Shown piece by piece: positions 1-7,182 of a stretch of 9,840 nt of DNA. Position 1 is the stretch's first letter. Every line of letters starts with the position of its first letter. The notes under the pieces were generated by a model, which did not search any database, was not told where the DNA came from, and saw only the letters and a list, made by a program, of their open reading frames with translations. Both the position numbers and the translations under genes were made by a program. This DNA is from an archaeon (lineage in GTDB: Archaea > Asgardarchaeota > Hermodarchaeia > Hermodarchaeales > Hermodarchaeaceae): the NCBI GenBank assembly GCA_016550405.1, contig JABXGX010000178.1, positions 1-9,840 of the forward strand. The letters are read 5' to 3'.

Positions 1-61
1 CCCTATCTTCCAGACTTATGATTCTTTTTCAACGACGGAGCTATAGATGTGGATTTGTTAA

Positions 62-478
62 TCACATTCCATTATTTGAAGGCGTAGATATGTCCATGCT
101 CCTAAATTTTCGGTAAAAGTACAGATCTAACACAAACAAAAACGCCCCTTGTATTATGATACCAACCCCATTCCCTAACAGGAACGTATCTTGCCACAAA
201 AACACAATCAACAGAATCCCCACAAGCTGATACCCGACATCAAAAAACACGTTAATTCTCAGAAACCGCGCCGCTTTATCTGCCGATTGCTCCTGCTTTC
301 TGAAGACTCCCACCACAGCGATTATAGCATCAATAATACCCCATAGCAATGCCTGTAGACCAATCCCCTGAAGCACACTAATCGGAACAAACAGTAACAC
401 CATACCAATGACAATACTTGTAATACTCCAAGCAATCAGTGCCATTCCAAGGCGACGAGCCAGTCTACTAGTTTCCAT
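62..478 (-). CDS. Small four-helix membrane protein, DUF6992-like
   Basis: A 138-residue integral membrane protein of unknown function. Hydrophobic segments are visible at about residues 9-31, 39-58, 73-95 and 101-122, with a basic start (RLARR) and a polar tail. The early pattern AWSITSIVIG, the central LLWGIIDAIIA and the late GVGIIIQGAFLFVLD with a membrane-embedded Asp resemble the DUF6992 family, recognised by eye only. The ATG at 478 is supported by GGAGA on the minus strand at 489-493, ten bases upstream, and no upstream gene overlaps it. It is the last of four minus-strand genes, 146 bases after its neighbour, so it may have its own promoter. A weak TATA-like TTTTATGG lies at about 531-538 on the minus strand. 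No catalytic motif is visible. A small membrane scaffold or transporter accessory is equally possible. Confidence 0.8.
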   Translation of the reverse strand: METSRLARRLGMALIAWSITSIVIGMVLLFVPISVLQGIGLQALLWGIIDAIIAVVGVFRKQEQSADKAARFLRINVFFDVGYQLVGILLIVFLWQDTFLLGNGVGIIIQGAFLFVLDLYFYRKFRSMDISTPSNNGM

Positions 479-561
479 CTATGTAAGTTCTCCACAATTC
501 GAATTCTAGCACGACAGCTAACTAGTAGCCCATAAAATTCGTTTCGAATAAACTAACCCGT

Positions 562-604
562 AAAAAGAACAAAACAAATTCCTTTAAAAAACACCAAAAT
601 AATC
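562..604 (-). terminator. T-rich archaeal-type terminator after the 231-residue membrane protein
   Basis: On the minus strand, 20-60 bases after the stop at 625, there are successive T tracts (ATTATTTTGG, GTTTTTTAAA, TTTGTTTTGTTCTTTTTAC) without a strong hairpin. Oligo-T runs are the usual intrinsic termination signal in archaea. The tract could also serve partly as the promoter region of the next minus-strand gene. Confidence 0.4.
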
Positions 605-624
605 GGATGAACTGGGGAGAGAAT

Positions 625-1320
625 CTAGTCGTGTTGTTGATCTTCAGGTCGAGTAATACCCAGTCGAGTATCAAGACGCTTCGCTATCATCGAATGTGAA
701 GTCATGGTGCCAGTAGGTATGTCTTCAGGTTTTTCATCAGGATAGACAGTAACTCTGTACTTATAGAGTAAAAGGCCTCCCCCACTAATTACCACAAATA
801 TGGTTGGTAAAGAAAAGAATAGGTAAAACAGATTTTGAAAAAACATCGTATAAGGAAATACAAAATAGTAGTCCAATGGGTACATTAAACGAACTCCATA
901 GACGACAAATAAATGGAACCGCCAGACCGTATCAAAGAGGGACAGAGGACCCCACCAAAGCACCCCACTCATAAACATGAACAAAAAACCAGTAACAACA
1001 AACAAAATCGAATGATTCAGCGGATTCATCGCGGCTTTATTCCAGAAGTAAGCCGTGAGTATTCCAAAAACAGCGAGAAACAGAACCGCTGGCACGGTAT
1101 ACATCAGGTTAATCAAAAAACCCACTAAGATTCCTAAAGCTGCATTCTCGAAGAATTGAGGTCCCGCCAACGCAATCTTGTCGATACAAAGGTACACCCC
1201 AACAAGAACAATAAGAACACAACAACACACAACTAACAGACCTACACTCACACGCACCAATACTCGGGTAAGACTACTGATTCTTGGCTCCGAGCCCGAA
1301 GAAGTCCACCTACTCTTCAT
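625..1320 (-). CDS. Multi-pass membrane protein, unrecognised
   Basis: A 231-residue protein I do not recognise. A polar N-terminus of about 17 residues is followed by hydrophobic segments at about 18-46, 58-92 (long enough for one or two helices), 103-124 and 158-188, and a short amphipathic or re-entrant stretch near 130-150. The C-terminal tail from about 192 is charged (YPDEKPEDIP...) and probably cytosolic. The middle is rich in Phe, Tyr and Trp. The ATG at 1320 is well supported by a near-ideal ribosome binding site, GAGGTGAG on the minus strand at 1326-1333. No conserved catalytic or metal-binding residues are evident. Neighbouring minus-strand genes lie 133-146 bases away, so it may be transcribed alone or loosely with the DUF3795 gene upstream. 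Confidence 0.8.
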   Translation of the reverse strand: MKSRWTSSGSEPRISSLTRVLVRVSVGLLVVCCCVLIVLVGVYLCIDKIALAGPQFFENAALGILVGFLINLMYTVPAVLFLAVFGILTAYFWNKAAMNPLNHSILFVVTGFLFMFMSGVLWWGPLSLFDTVWRFHLFVVYGVRLMYPLDYYFVFPYTMFFQNLFYLFFSLPTIFVVISGGGLLLYKYRVTVYPDEKPEDIPTGTMTSHSMIAKRLDTRLGITRPEDQQHD

Positions 1321-1325
1321 ATTCT

Positions 1326-1333
1326 CTCACCTC
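1326..1333 (-). promoter_or_regulatory. Strong Shine-Dalgarno site of the 231-residue membrane protein
   Basis: GAGGTGAG on the minus strand, five bases before the ATG, closely matches the complement of the archaeal 16S rRNA 3' end. It fixes the start at 1320. It is the strongest ribosome binding site in the window, where several other genes have weak sites or none. Confidence 0.7.
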
Positions 1334-1453
1334 TATTTCAGCCTACAAATGCCACACAAAAAAACATTACGAATGGTGACCCTAGAGAGAACTCCAAACC
1401 GATACATGACTGCTCAAGTATTGAGAAGATGTATTCCTTTCCCTTTAGCATTT

Positions 1454-1801
1454 TCACAACTGTTTTCGTATGTTTTCGAGTCGATTTCGTGCTGCGTCGC
1501 CAACCATTGCGATGATTTTATCGAGTTTTTCACACGAGTAATCTGGGCAATGGGCGCAAGTTTCGACCTCATGTTCAATGGCACAACTTCGGACTTCACA
1601 TCTTGAACAAAAACTATGGATTGGAGGTTCTGTTGATTTACATCCAGTACAATTTATGTCTTCAACAGATACAGGATGATCAGGTGTTGACCACTTTTTC
1701 GCCGTTTCCTTCCGTAAGGCTTCATCATTGGTTTGATAGGCAATATAGGCAGGGCATTCACTGCAGTTCAGACCACAATAAACAATCATTGGATCAGTCA
1801 T
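1454..1801 (-). CDS. DUF3795 cysteine-rich protein
   Basis: A 115-residue soluble protein with the hallmarks of the DUF3795 family: an N-terminal YCGLNCSECPAYIA motif (Cys 9, 13 and 16), a central CTGC pair (51, 54), then Cys 65, 68, 73, 82, 85 and 90 in closely spaced pairs. Eleven cysteines in 115 residues imply bound metal, either zinc or an iron-sulfur cluster. The family's function is not established, and it is common in anaerobic archaea and bacteria. I chose the ATG at 1801 over an in-frame TTG at 1816 because GAAAGG on the minus strand lies about eight bases before the ATG and the conserved motif begins soon after. A weak TATA-like TTATAAG at about 1823-1830 would place transcription start close to this codon. 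It stands alone between two membrane-protein genes. Confidence 0.88.
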   Translation of the reverse strand: MTDPMIVYCGLNCSECPAYIAYQTNDEALRKETAKKWSTPDHPVSVEDINCTGCKSTEPPIHSFCSRCEVRSCAIEHEVETCAHCPDYSCEKLDKIIAMVGDAARNRLENIRKQL

Positions 1802-1998
1802 AGAGTTGCCTTTCAAGTTCTAACTTATAACTTGATGGCAGGAGGCAACACAAAAGCGTTCACCGGCACATTTGACCGTTTTCTCGTACAAACCCTGATA
1901 TACGCACAAGGGGCACAACGAGCGTTAGAAAAAACAACTTACCAAGCGAAGAAACTCTTTATCTAGGGTAACCTTATCGTCGAAGGAACCCATTACAC

Positions 1999-2784
1999 TT
2001 ACAACCAAGGGAAGAGAAGTTCAAGCATGGCAAGGTAAAAATTCCCTCCTAGTGGTCGAATAAAGAAGGGATAGAAATGGAAGTAAGGTCGTAGAATCCA
2101 TGCTAACTGAGTTCCAACGAAGATTAGTACGAGTACACCGATGAGAATAGGAAGCGAGGAAACGCGGAATCCTTTGTCCGCATCAGCCATGATTCGGGTC
2201 CCACAGGAAGGACAGAACGCTTGTCCCTCTCGAATTTCTCTGTCACATTGAGGACATCTTCCAGAATCCGTGATCTGAGGACCGGGTACGGCCTCAAGCC
2301 TGTAAATCATGAAGTACCCTTGAAGAAAATAAACGATAGCACCAATCCCCCCAAGGGCAAAGACCGCAACATTGAGAATTACGATGAAAGTGTAATCTGC
2401 GGTGGTGAGGAGGAAAAACACCGTAACAGGGAGGAACGCAATAAGAATGGTTGCCATGATGGTGAATCCAGCCAGAACAATTGTGAGCATTTGGCGAAAC
2501 GATAAGGCTCCGCCCGACAAGCTATCGAGGACATAGAAGGTAGGGATACAGATGTACAATGTAAGGAAAAGCAAAAGAGGAATTTTCAAGGCTGAATAAA
2601 AGATTTGGATCCCTCCAGAAAATAGACCCATAGAGGCACCGTATATGAAGCCAAAAAGAAAGATAGCGATCTGAAAATCGAAGAAGTACTGAGTCAGGTT
2701 GCGTTTATCATGAATATTTGCAAAGAGTTGTTTACGGTTTTTAAGAACCGTTTCGACGGTGCCAAGAAACCGAATCTCCACCAT
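1999..2784 (-). CDS. Polytopic membrane protein with an inserted zinc ribbon
   Basis: A 261-residue protein. After a soluble N-terminal stretch of about 35 residues come four hydrophobic segments at about 37-58, 67-88, 100-125 and 130-160. The pattern (IYGASMGLFSGG, LKIPLLLFLTLYICIPTFYVLDSLSG) resembles a widespread uncharacterised bacterial/archaeal membrane family, known to me only by look. Between helices 4 and 5 lies a complete zinc ribbon, CPQC at 177-180 and CPSCG at 191-195, predicted to face the cytosol. Two further hydrophobic segments follow at about 209-231 and 236-260. The ATG at 2784 is the only reasonable start, because the next Met is at residue 52. No Shine-Dalgarno site precedes it, and an A/T box about 28 bases upstream suggests a leaderless transcript. 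It is the first gene of the minus-strand group. Its substrate or role is unknown. Confidence 0.85.
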   Translation of the reverse strand: MVEIRFLGTVETVLKNRKQLFANIHDKRNLTQYFFDFQIAIFLFGFIYGASMGLFSGGIQIFYSALKIPLLLFLTLYICIPTFYVLDSLSGGALSFRQMLTIVLAGFTIMATILIAFLPVTVFFLLTTADYTFIVILNVAVFALGGIGAIVYFLQGYFMIYRLEAVPGPQITDSGRCPQCDREIREGQAFCPSCGTRIMADADKGFRVSSLPILIGVLVLIFVGTQLAWILRPYFHFYPFFIRPLGGNFYLAMLELLFPWL

Positions 2785-2807
2785 AAATGATGAATATCGT
2801 TTCCACG

Positions 2808-2820
2808 CATAAAAATTTTA
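2808..2820 (-). promoter_or_regulatory. Candidate TATA box for the zinc-ribbon membrane protein
   Basis: On the minus strand TAAAATTTTTATG is centred about 28 bases before the ATG at 2784, the spacing expected of a leaderless archaeal transcript. This agrees with the lack of a Shine-Dalgarno site. A second box, AAGTTTATAC at 2831-2840, is an alternative that would give a short leader. Confidence 0.35.
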
Positions 2821-2986
2821 CTTTTTTTCCGTATAAACTTGTTTAAACGTAATTAATGGAAATTTAGGGGTGGAATCCTACTCCTGATCCCTGGAATCAC
2901 CTCTATTGGCTGTTTAAAACTTGGAATCATTAGAATCCAGGTCGTTTGCAGTTACTTTAACACTGAAAAGTTGGATTTGCTTTTCC

Positions 2987-3193
2987 TTAGTATTTTCCCT
3001 CGCTTGTGTGGTAGGATGGACGATACGATTGTGCTAACTGCATCGCCTTAGCAGGTACTTGTTGTGACTCCTTATGGCGACCCATCAGCTTCAGAATCTT
3101 TGCGTTCCCTATCCTGTAATCAGGATTTCCTCGCTTGGAGGGGGCGGTCCCATTCGCAGCAGATGGTCGCCCTCTTATCATGTTATGAGTCAC
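2987..3193 (-). pseudogene. Possible TPR-repeat remnant
   Basis: A 68-codon open frame whose second half looks like one tetratricopeptide repeat: GNAKILKLMGRHKESQQ, then AKAMQLAQSYRPSYHTSEGKY. It keeps the small residue/LGR-like/AL-like/P spacing of the consensus but ends abruptly where the next repeat would begin. It opens with a GTG and an N-terminal stretch (residues 1-20) of no recognisable character. No ribosome binding site is visible. Most likely it is a fragment of a decayed helical-repeat gene, but chance resemblance in a short open frame cannot be excluded. Confidence 0.3.
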
Positions 3194-3250
3194 AAAAATC
3201 AGCTTTGATTACTTATCTTTGAACACTTATCCCTTACCCTCTACTTCATG

Positions 3251-3260
3251 ATTAAATATC
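3251..3260 (+). promoter_or_regulatory. Weak TATA-like box upstream of the secreted protein gene
   Basis: ATTAAATATC is close to the archaeal TTTAWATA consensus and is the best A/T box between 3200 and 3383. It would give a leader of about 100 bases before the ATG at 3384. There is no purine-rich BRE directly before it, so support is thin. Confidence 0.25.
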
Positions 3261-3383
3261 TGAAATGCCAAAAGGGTACGAAGGTGAATGGTTTTCCATG
3301 AGAGCACTGTTTCTTCATCAGAGTGGGAATACGGTTTGATGAGTGGAAGCACCTTCTCCAAACAACTATGAAGGAAGATAAGA

Positions 3384-6300
3384 ATGAAACCAAAAATTAA
3401 GTATTTACTGAGCTTGCTACTTCTCGGACTCTTTGTTATGACCTTCGCCAACATCTACGGGGCTTTCGCATGGACAGAAGATTGCCAAGACATCTCCGAT
3501 TGGACACAGGCTAACGGTGACCCCGCCATCGATGCGGATAACGGGGGCTGGCACCCCAGCATCGCCTATAACACGATCGTCTACGATAGTAAGTTTACAC
3601 CAGCTACACCCTTCAGTACAGGATGGTGGGTCAGTTACCCCACCAGTGGATGGTATGATAGCAAGTATGCTGGGATTTACCGAAACCTCGAAGTAGAAGA
3701 AAGTAACAACTGGGAAGTCGAGATCAGCATCGATTTTGATAACTATTCGCCTGGCTTCTACAGCCACCAAGGCGGATACTTCGTCTATTTGCTCAACGAG
3801 CAAAAACAGCCCATGATGCAAATCTACTATTCAGATGGCTCAGGAAGCAGCAACGAGCAACGCCTGAATATCCGAGCGTATTACTACGATACATCAGGCA
3901 CTCAGAATGTTATCTATAACCCGGGTGCTGCCACTGCAAGAGGTGTACTTGGTACCTGGATTATTAAGAATGTAGACGGACACATCCAGTGCTTCTGGCC
4001 GATGGCAACCACTGGATCCGTTCCCGGAACCGGTTCCTGGCACGACCTCACTGAAATAGCCAATGGCGAAGATTTGTTGCAACGAGGAACTCTGACATAC
4101 CTGTTAATCATGCAACGAAGCCGGTATCGCGCCCCAACAACCGCCTACATCACAGCAGTTCAAGTCGACGACAACGTCGAGGTTGAACCTCCAGAATGGT
4201 ATCAAGCCAATGGGGACAGCGATATAGATGGGGATCATGGTGGCTGGCACACCAGTATTGGATATAGCCATATTCCCTACCTGGATTATTACGCCCCTTC
4301 CACACCACCTAACCAAGGTTGGTGGATTAGCTACCCCACATCAGGGTATCAGAACAACCGATATTCAGGGGTGTATCGTCCACTGAATGTCATAGAAAAC
4401 GCATACTGGGAACTAAAGGTCGGAATTGACTTCAACAACTACGCAACCGGGACCTATAGCTATCAGGGAGGATTCAATATCTACTTGCTGAACGAGCAAA
4501 AAGAACCAATGCTGCAAATTGCTTACTGGGATGGATCAGGAAGTAGTTACGAACACTACCTCGCAATTCGAGCCTACTACTACGACACCGCGGGCGTTGA
4601 ACACCTGTTTTACAATCCAGGTTCCACAGCTAATGCGTATAATGTGGTGGGCGAGATAGAAATACAACGGATTGCGAATCACATCTATTGTTACTATCCT
4701 ACAGCCACAACAGGATCAGTTCCGGGAACAGGAGTCTGGCTGGATCTTACTGCCTTAGCTGACGGAACAGATCTACTACAACGAGGAACCATGACCTACC
4801 TCCTAGTCATGCAACGAAGCCGGTATCGCGCCCCAACAACCGCCTACATCACCTCATTTGAAGAAGCTGGTTCAGACCCAGAACCCCAATACAACCCTAT
4901 CTCCTCGGACTTCTTTTCCAGTCAAGATCTCTCTGACATGTGGACTATCAACGAGTTGCAGAGTCCGACCTGGCCAATGTACACCGAACCATTCTATAGC
5001 CGTTTGACATTTGCTGCCACACCTCGAGATTATGAACCCTACATGAATGGTTGGGAAGTTAGCCAGGAGGATTTAGCTGAACCCGGATACTTCTCAATCG
5101 AAACCATTATGGAATGGTGGGATATCACTGGAGGAGGCCAGTATGTAGATTTTAACATCTACTTAGTTGATGACAACTACCAGATTGTCGGACGTGTTCG
5201 TTTTGTATACAATGAATACGGAAGACGGTTTGAGTTATCCGCAGGTTACGGACCTAACAAAGAAACTCTCATTGTCGAATGGGGACCGGGAGGACATCCA
5301 ATTGAATATGCTAACCATCTCGACATCAGGATGTTCCGTCTACCCTCAAATCCCGACCAAATTACTGTAGAGGCAGACTACGACGACCTTTATAGTGACC
5401 CAATGACTTATACCGTTCAAGGACTCTGCGATACCACAATAGCCGAACTAACCATCAACATGCGTGCTCGACAGCTCTCTGGCAATGCTCACTTCAAAGG
5501 ATACGTCTATCCTATTCGAGTAGAGCCGATCTGTGCCTTGAAATATCCAGATAAAGACACCGGTGATCCATTCCAAGATCCCATCGTAAACAATGATTTC
5601 GAACTTTCAGTCCTTTCCAGCTGGATTGAAGACCCAAATGGTGCAGGTGAACGTTCATCAGATGAACACCTTTGGAACGACCATTCATGGTACATTAGTG
5701 ACTCAAACCAGATCGCTACCTACAATCTCTCTCAACAACTCACAGAGGATGAGGATTTCACACTAGACACGATTAAGCAACAACAAATTGCATTCAGCTT
5801 CCATGCCCATGGGGCTGAAACATCGTCGGTAATGCGGGCAGCAATTACCTACTGGGATTATGATGGAAAACGAACCAGAATATTCGGAGAGTGGACACAC
5901 CTATCTGATTCTAGTTTCACTACCATTTCAGTGGTAACACAAAGCCCCATACCTGAAAGACTAATGGGAATTATGGTGTCTATCGAAGGACGAGCATACC
6001 AAGGCGAGTACTTCAGCGCGTACATAGATGCAGCCCGACTCACAATCAAGCAGAATAATGCATACGGCCTATACATTACAGGAGGAAACGGGCTAATTTC
6101 AGTGGGAATCACTGTTATCGAAGCTCATGCTGATAACGGTGAAGCCACCCTAACAATACTACCTGTAGTCTACGCGGAGGCAACGACAGTCGGGGGCCCA
6201 CTACAAGTGCATCGAATCATGATCAAGTTCGATGTCCTCGAAATGGGTACCGCTGATGTTTTTGGATGGCCTGAATCTCCTGGATGTATACAAAGCAACG

Positions 6301-6752
6301 ACAAGAACTGGGTCTTACCTGGTGCAGAGGAAGTCCAAGCGTATAACGCTGGAGTTGAAGCCATTGCAACCATACTCCAGAAACTAGCCTCTACCGGTGC
6401 AAGCCTGGCGTTTCCAGGCTTGGGAACAGTCGCCAGCTTATTAATAGACTCCGGCATCAGCATCGGCTTCGATTTCGCTGCCGATGTGTTTAAGCTGCCA
6501 GTCCCAGAGGAGCAGGATGACGCGACAGTCGGAGATCCTGGGTATATGGAATGGATCTATCCCTACTATCCCGGGATTCCTGAGCTTCAAACTCAAGCTG
6601 CTGAAGGCGCACTTCGTCTGAACTGTGGCTATACAACTGCAGGAGGAAACGGCGGCTTCTTTACCCTCCGCATAACCTTCTATGCCAGCTTCACTGACGA
6701 CACTTACGCTGGGTGGGAAATGCAATCGATACTCCTAATGATTCCCGCCTAG
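3384..6752 (+). CDS. Large secreted protein with tandem Trp/Tyr-rich beta modules
   Basis: A 1122-residue exported protein, family not recognised. Residues 1-29 form a signal peptide: basic KPKIK, a hydrophobic core to about 22, and an A-F-A cleavage motif before Trp 30. Two tandem homologous modules follow, at about 40-257 and 272-490. Each has a WxQANGD start, a D/G-rich GGWH motif that could bind calcium, GWW.SYPTSG, LLNEQK.PM.QI, and an ending MQRSRYRAPTTAYIT. A third beta-rich module (about 508-713) has similar spacing (MNGWEVS, FNIYLVDDNYQ). A fourth segment (about 735-890, NNDFELSVLSSW) resembles carbohydrate-binding or jelly-roll domains. The C-terminal part contains a Gly/Ala-rich hydrophobic stretch at about 987-1036. 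No C-terminal anchor or sorting signal is seen, so it is probably released or held by other surface components. A role in binding glycans or cell-surface polymers is inference. AAGGA at 3371-3375 supports the start. It is monocistronic, with a hairpin terminator after it. Confidence 0.9.
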   Translation: MKPKIKYLLSLLLLGLFVMTFANIYGAFAWTEDCQDISDWTQANGDPAIDADNGGWHPSIAYNTIVYDSKFTPATPFSTGWWVSYPTSGWYDSKYAGIYRNLEVEESNNWEVEISIDFDNYSPGFYSHQGGYFVYLLNEQKQPMMQIYYSDGSGSSNEQRLNIRAYYYDTSGTQNVIYNPGAATARGVLGTWIIKNVDGHIQCFWPMATTGSVPGTGSWHDLTEIANGEDLLQRGTLTYLLIMQRSRYRAPTTAYITAVQVDDNVEVEPPEWYQANGDSDIDGDHGGWHTSIGYSHIPYLDYYAPSTPPNQGWWISYPTSGYQNNRYSGVYRPLNVIENAYWELKVGIDFNNYATGTYSYQGGFNIYLLNEQKEPMLQIAYWDGSGSSYEHYLAIRAYYYDTAGVEHLFYNPGSTANAYNVVGEIEIQRIANHIYCYYPTATTGSVPGTGVWLDLTALADGTDLLQRGTMTYLLVMQRSRYRAPTTAYITSFEEAGSDPEPQYNPISSDFFSSQDLSDMWTINELQSPTWPMYTEPFYSRLTFAATPRDYEPYMNGWEVSQEDLAEPGYFSIETIMEWWDITGGGQYVDFNIYLVDDNYQIVGRVRFVYNEYGRRFELSAGYGPNKETLIVEWGPGGHPIEYANHLDIRMFRLPSNPDQITVEADYDDLYSDPMTYTVQGLCDTTIAELTINMRARQLSGNAHFKGYVYPIRVEPICALKYPDKDTGDPFQDPIVNNDFELSVLSSWIEDPNGAGERSSDEHLWNDHSWYISDSNQIATYNLSQQLTEDEDFTLDTIKQQQIAFSFHAHGAETSSVMRAAITYWDYDGKRTRIFGEWTHLSDSSFTTISVVTQSPIPERLMGIMVSIEGRAYQGEYFSAYIDAARLTIKQNNAYGLYITGGNGLISVGITVIEAHADNGEATLTILPVVYAEATTVGGPLQVHRIMIKFDVLEMGTADVFGWPESPGCIQSNDKNWVLPGAEEVQAYNAGVEAIATILQKLASTGASLAFPGLGTVASLLIDSGISIGFDFAADVFKLPVPEEQDDATVGDPGYMEWIYPYYPGIPELQTQAAEGALRLNCGYTTAGGNGGFFTLRITFYASFTDDTYAGWEMQSILLMIPA
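3501..4154 (+). repeat. Tandem protein module, copy 1
   Basis: Encodes residues about 40-257 of the secreted protein. It aligns almost without gaps to copy 2, 232-233 codons downstream, sharing QANGD, GGWH, SYPTSG, YLLNEQK, DGSGSS, RAYYYDT, ATTGSVPGTG, LLQRGT and MQRSRYRAPTTAYIT. The last 46 bases (4108-4153) are identical at DNA level to 4807-4852, although the rest of the module has diverged. Confidence 0.85.
4197..4853 (+). repeat. Tandem protein module, copy 2
   Basis: Encodes residues about 272-490 of the secreted protein, the second copy of the Trp/Tyr-rich module. It is separated from copy 1 by a short acidic linker (about 258-271, VDDNVEVEPP). The likely domain fold is a beta sandwich of the lectin/concanavalin kind, judged from alternating aromatic and polar strands. 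No fold prediction could be run. Confidence 0.85.
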
Positions 6753-6788
6753 CATCAACGCCAACCATCACACAACGCTCACTTCCAC

Positions 6789-6830
6789 TAGGGGCAATGC
6801 AGCAACTATTGCCCCTACCCTTCTTTCTTT
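6789..6830 (+). terminator. Hairpin terminator after the secreted protein gene
   Basis: TAGGGGCAAT (6789-6798) and ATTGCCCCTA (6808-6817) form a perfect 10-base-pair stem with a nine-base loop, followed by the pyrimidine tract CCCTTCTTTCTTT. It lies 36 bases after the stop codon at 6752. The right arm overlaps the 3' end of the broken GTPase copy on the other strand, where it supplies the stop codon. Confidence 0.65.
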
Positions 6831-7138
6831 ACACCCATCATCTCCTCCTTCCGATTCTGATCAATTGCCACCATCCCGAAAGCAGGAATCCTCAGAATAC
6901 GCCCCACCAACCCCGGCGACAACGCGCCTTCCAAGTCCTGCTTGTTGGCAATCGCCCACACTGGAACTCCAGGCGCATCCTTACGGATAACATTGAGGAT
7001 TTCTTTTGTTTCAATGACGGTGTTGAGCGTCGAATCCGTGATGATAAAAACCTCTTTCGAAAAATGATGACCTTTACAGAATGTTGAATATTGCATCACA
7101 GTCGCGCAAGGGAACTCCTCTGTTTTCCAGAGAATATC
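6815..7138 (-). pseudogene. Broken small GTPase copy (C-terminal half only)
   Basis: The minus strand encodes a clear paralogue of the intact GTPase at 9323-9814. Over 70 residues (IITDSTLN to KEEMM) 63 are identical, including the G4 motif NKQD and the whole stretch KDAPGVPVWAIANKQD. Upstream the match decays: ILW is kept (7127-7135), the DFA of the G3 motif appears deleted, and extra residues interrupt the following strand. No P-loop (GxxxxGK) exists anywhere upstream, and the frame closes at 7202-7204. The tail after KEEMM is replaced by GVKKEG, so the last helix is also lost. A protein could start at an internal ATG (7099), but it could not bind nucleotide normally. It is best read as a pseudogene or partial duplication. 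The plus-strand membrane gene starts just beyond it. Confidence 0.85.
6836..7050 (-). repeat. Direct repeat, left copy (GTPase fragment)
   Basis: Aligns without gaps to 9368-9582, with about 170 of 215 bases identical by hand count. Both copies have the same orientation and flank the block holding the membrane, winged-helix and helical-repeat genes. The repeat is coding-derived rather than an insertion-sequence end, and no target-site duplication is seen. Confidence 0.8.
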
Positions 7139-7143
7139 TGGGA

Positions 7144-7151
7144 TTTTAATA
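7144..7151 (+). promoter_or_regulatory. Candidate TATA box for the 316-residue membrane protein
   Basis: TTTTAATA followed by purine-rich AGAGG lies about 36 bases before the ATG at 7183. It would place transcription start roughly ten bases before the start codon. This fits the absence of a clear Shine-Dalgarno site for that gene. Confidence 0.4.
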
Positions 7152-7182
7152 GAGGCATCACCATCATCTCCCTCGTTGAGAT

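Larger units (their letters stand above)
2785..3383. other. Divergent intergenic region, no convincing intact gene
   Basis: About 600 bases separate the minus-strand group from the plus-strand secreted-protein gene. The left part holds the A/T boxes described for the zinc-ribbon membrane gene, the palindrome GTTTAAAC at about 2841-2848, and four copies of GGAATC or AGAATC between 2871 and 2938. The middle holds a possible TPR remnant on the minus strand (2987-3193). The right part is the leader of the secreted-protein gene, with a weak TATA-like box at 3251-3260. I see no tRNA-like fold, terminal inverted repeats or transposase remnant. Confidence 0.5.

Noticed and set aside
913..1128. Plus-strand frame antisense to the 231-residue membrane protein
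   Set aside because: Its Lys/Gln/Asn/His-rich composition is typical of the reverse complement of a hydrophobic coding sequence, and it has no start signal.
1834..1965. Plus-strand open frame of 43 codons and, on the minus strand, a Cys-containing frame (CAPCAYIRVC) in the spacer between the zinc-ribbon membrane protein and DUF3795 genes
   Set aside because: Both are short, have no ribosome binding site, and the cysteine spacing does not complete a zinc ribbon. They are more likely chance frames in spacer DNA.
3227..3454. Minus-strand frame of 75 codons overlapping the start of the secreted protein gene
   Set aside because: It runs antisense through the signal-peptide coding region and has no recognisable motif. 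The plus-strand gene with signal peptide and ribosome binding site is clearly the real one.
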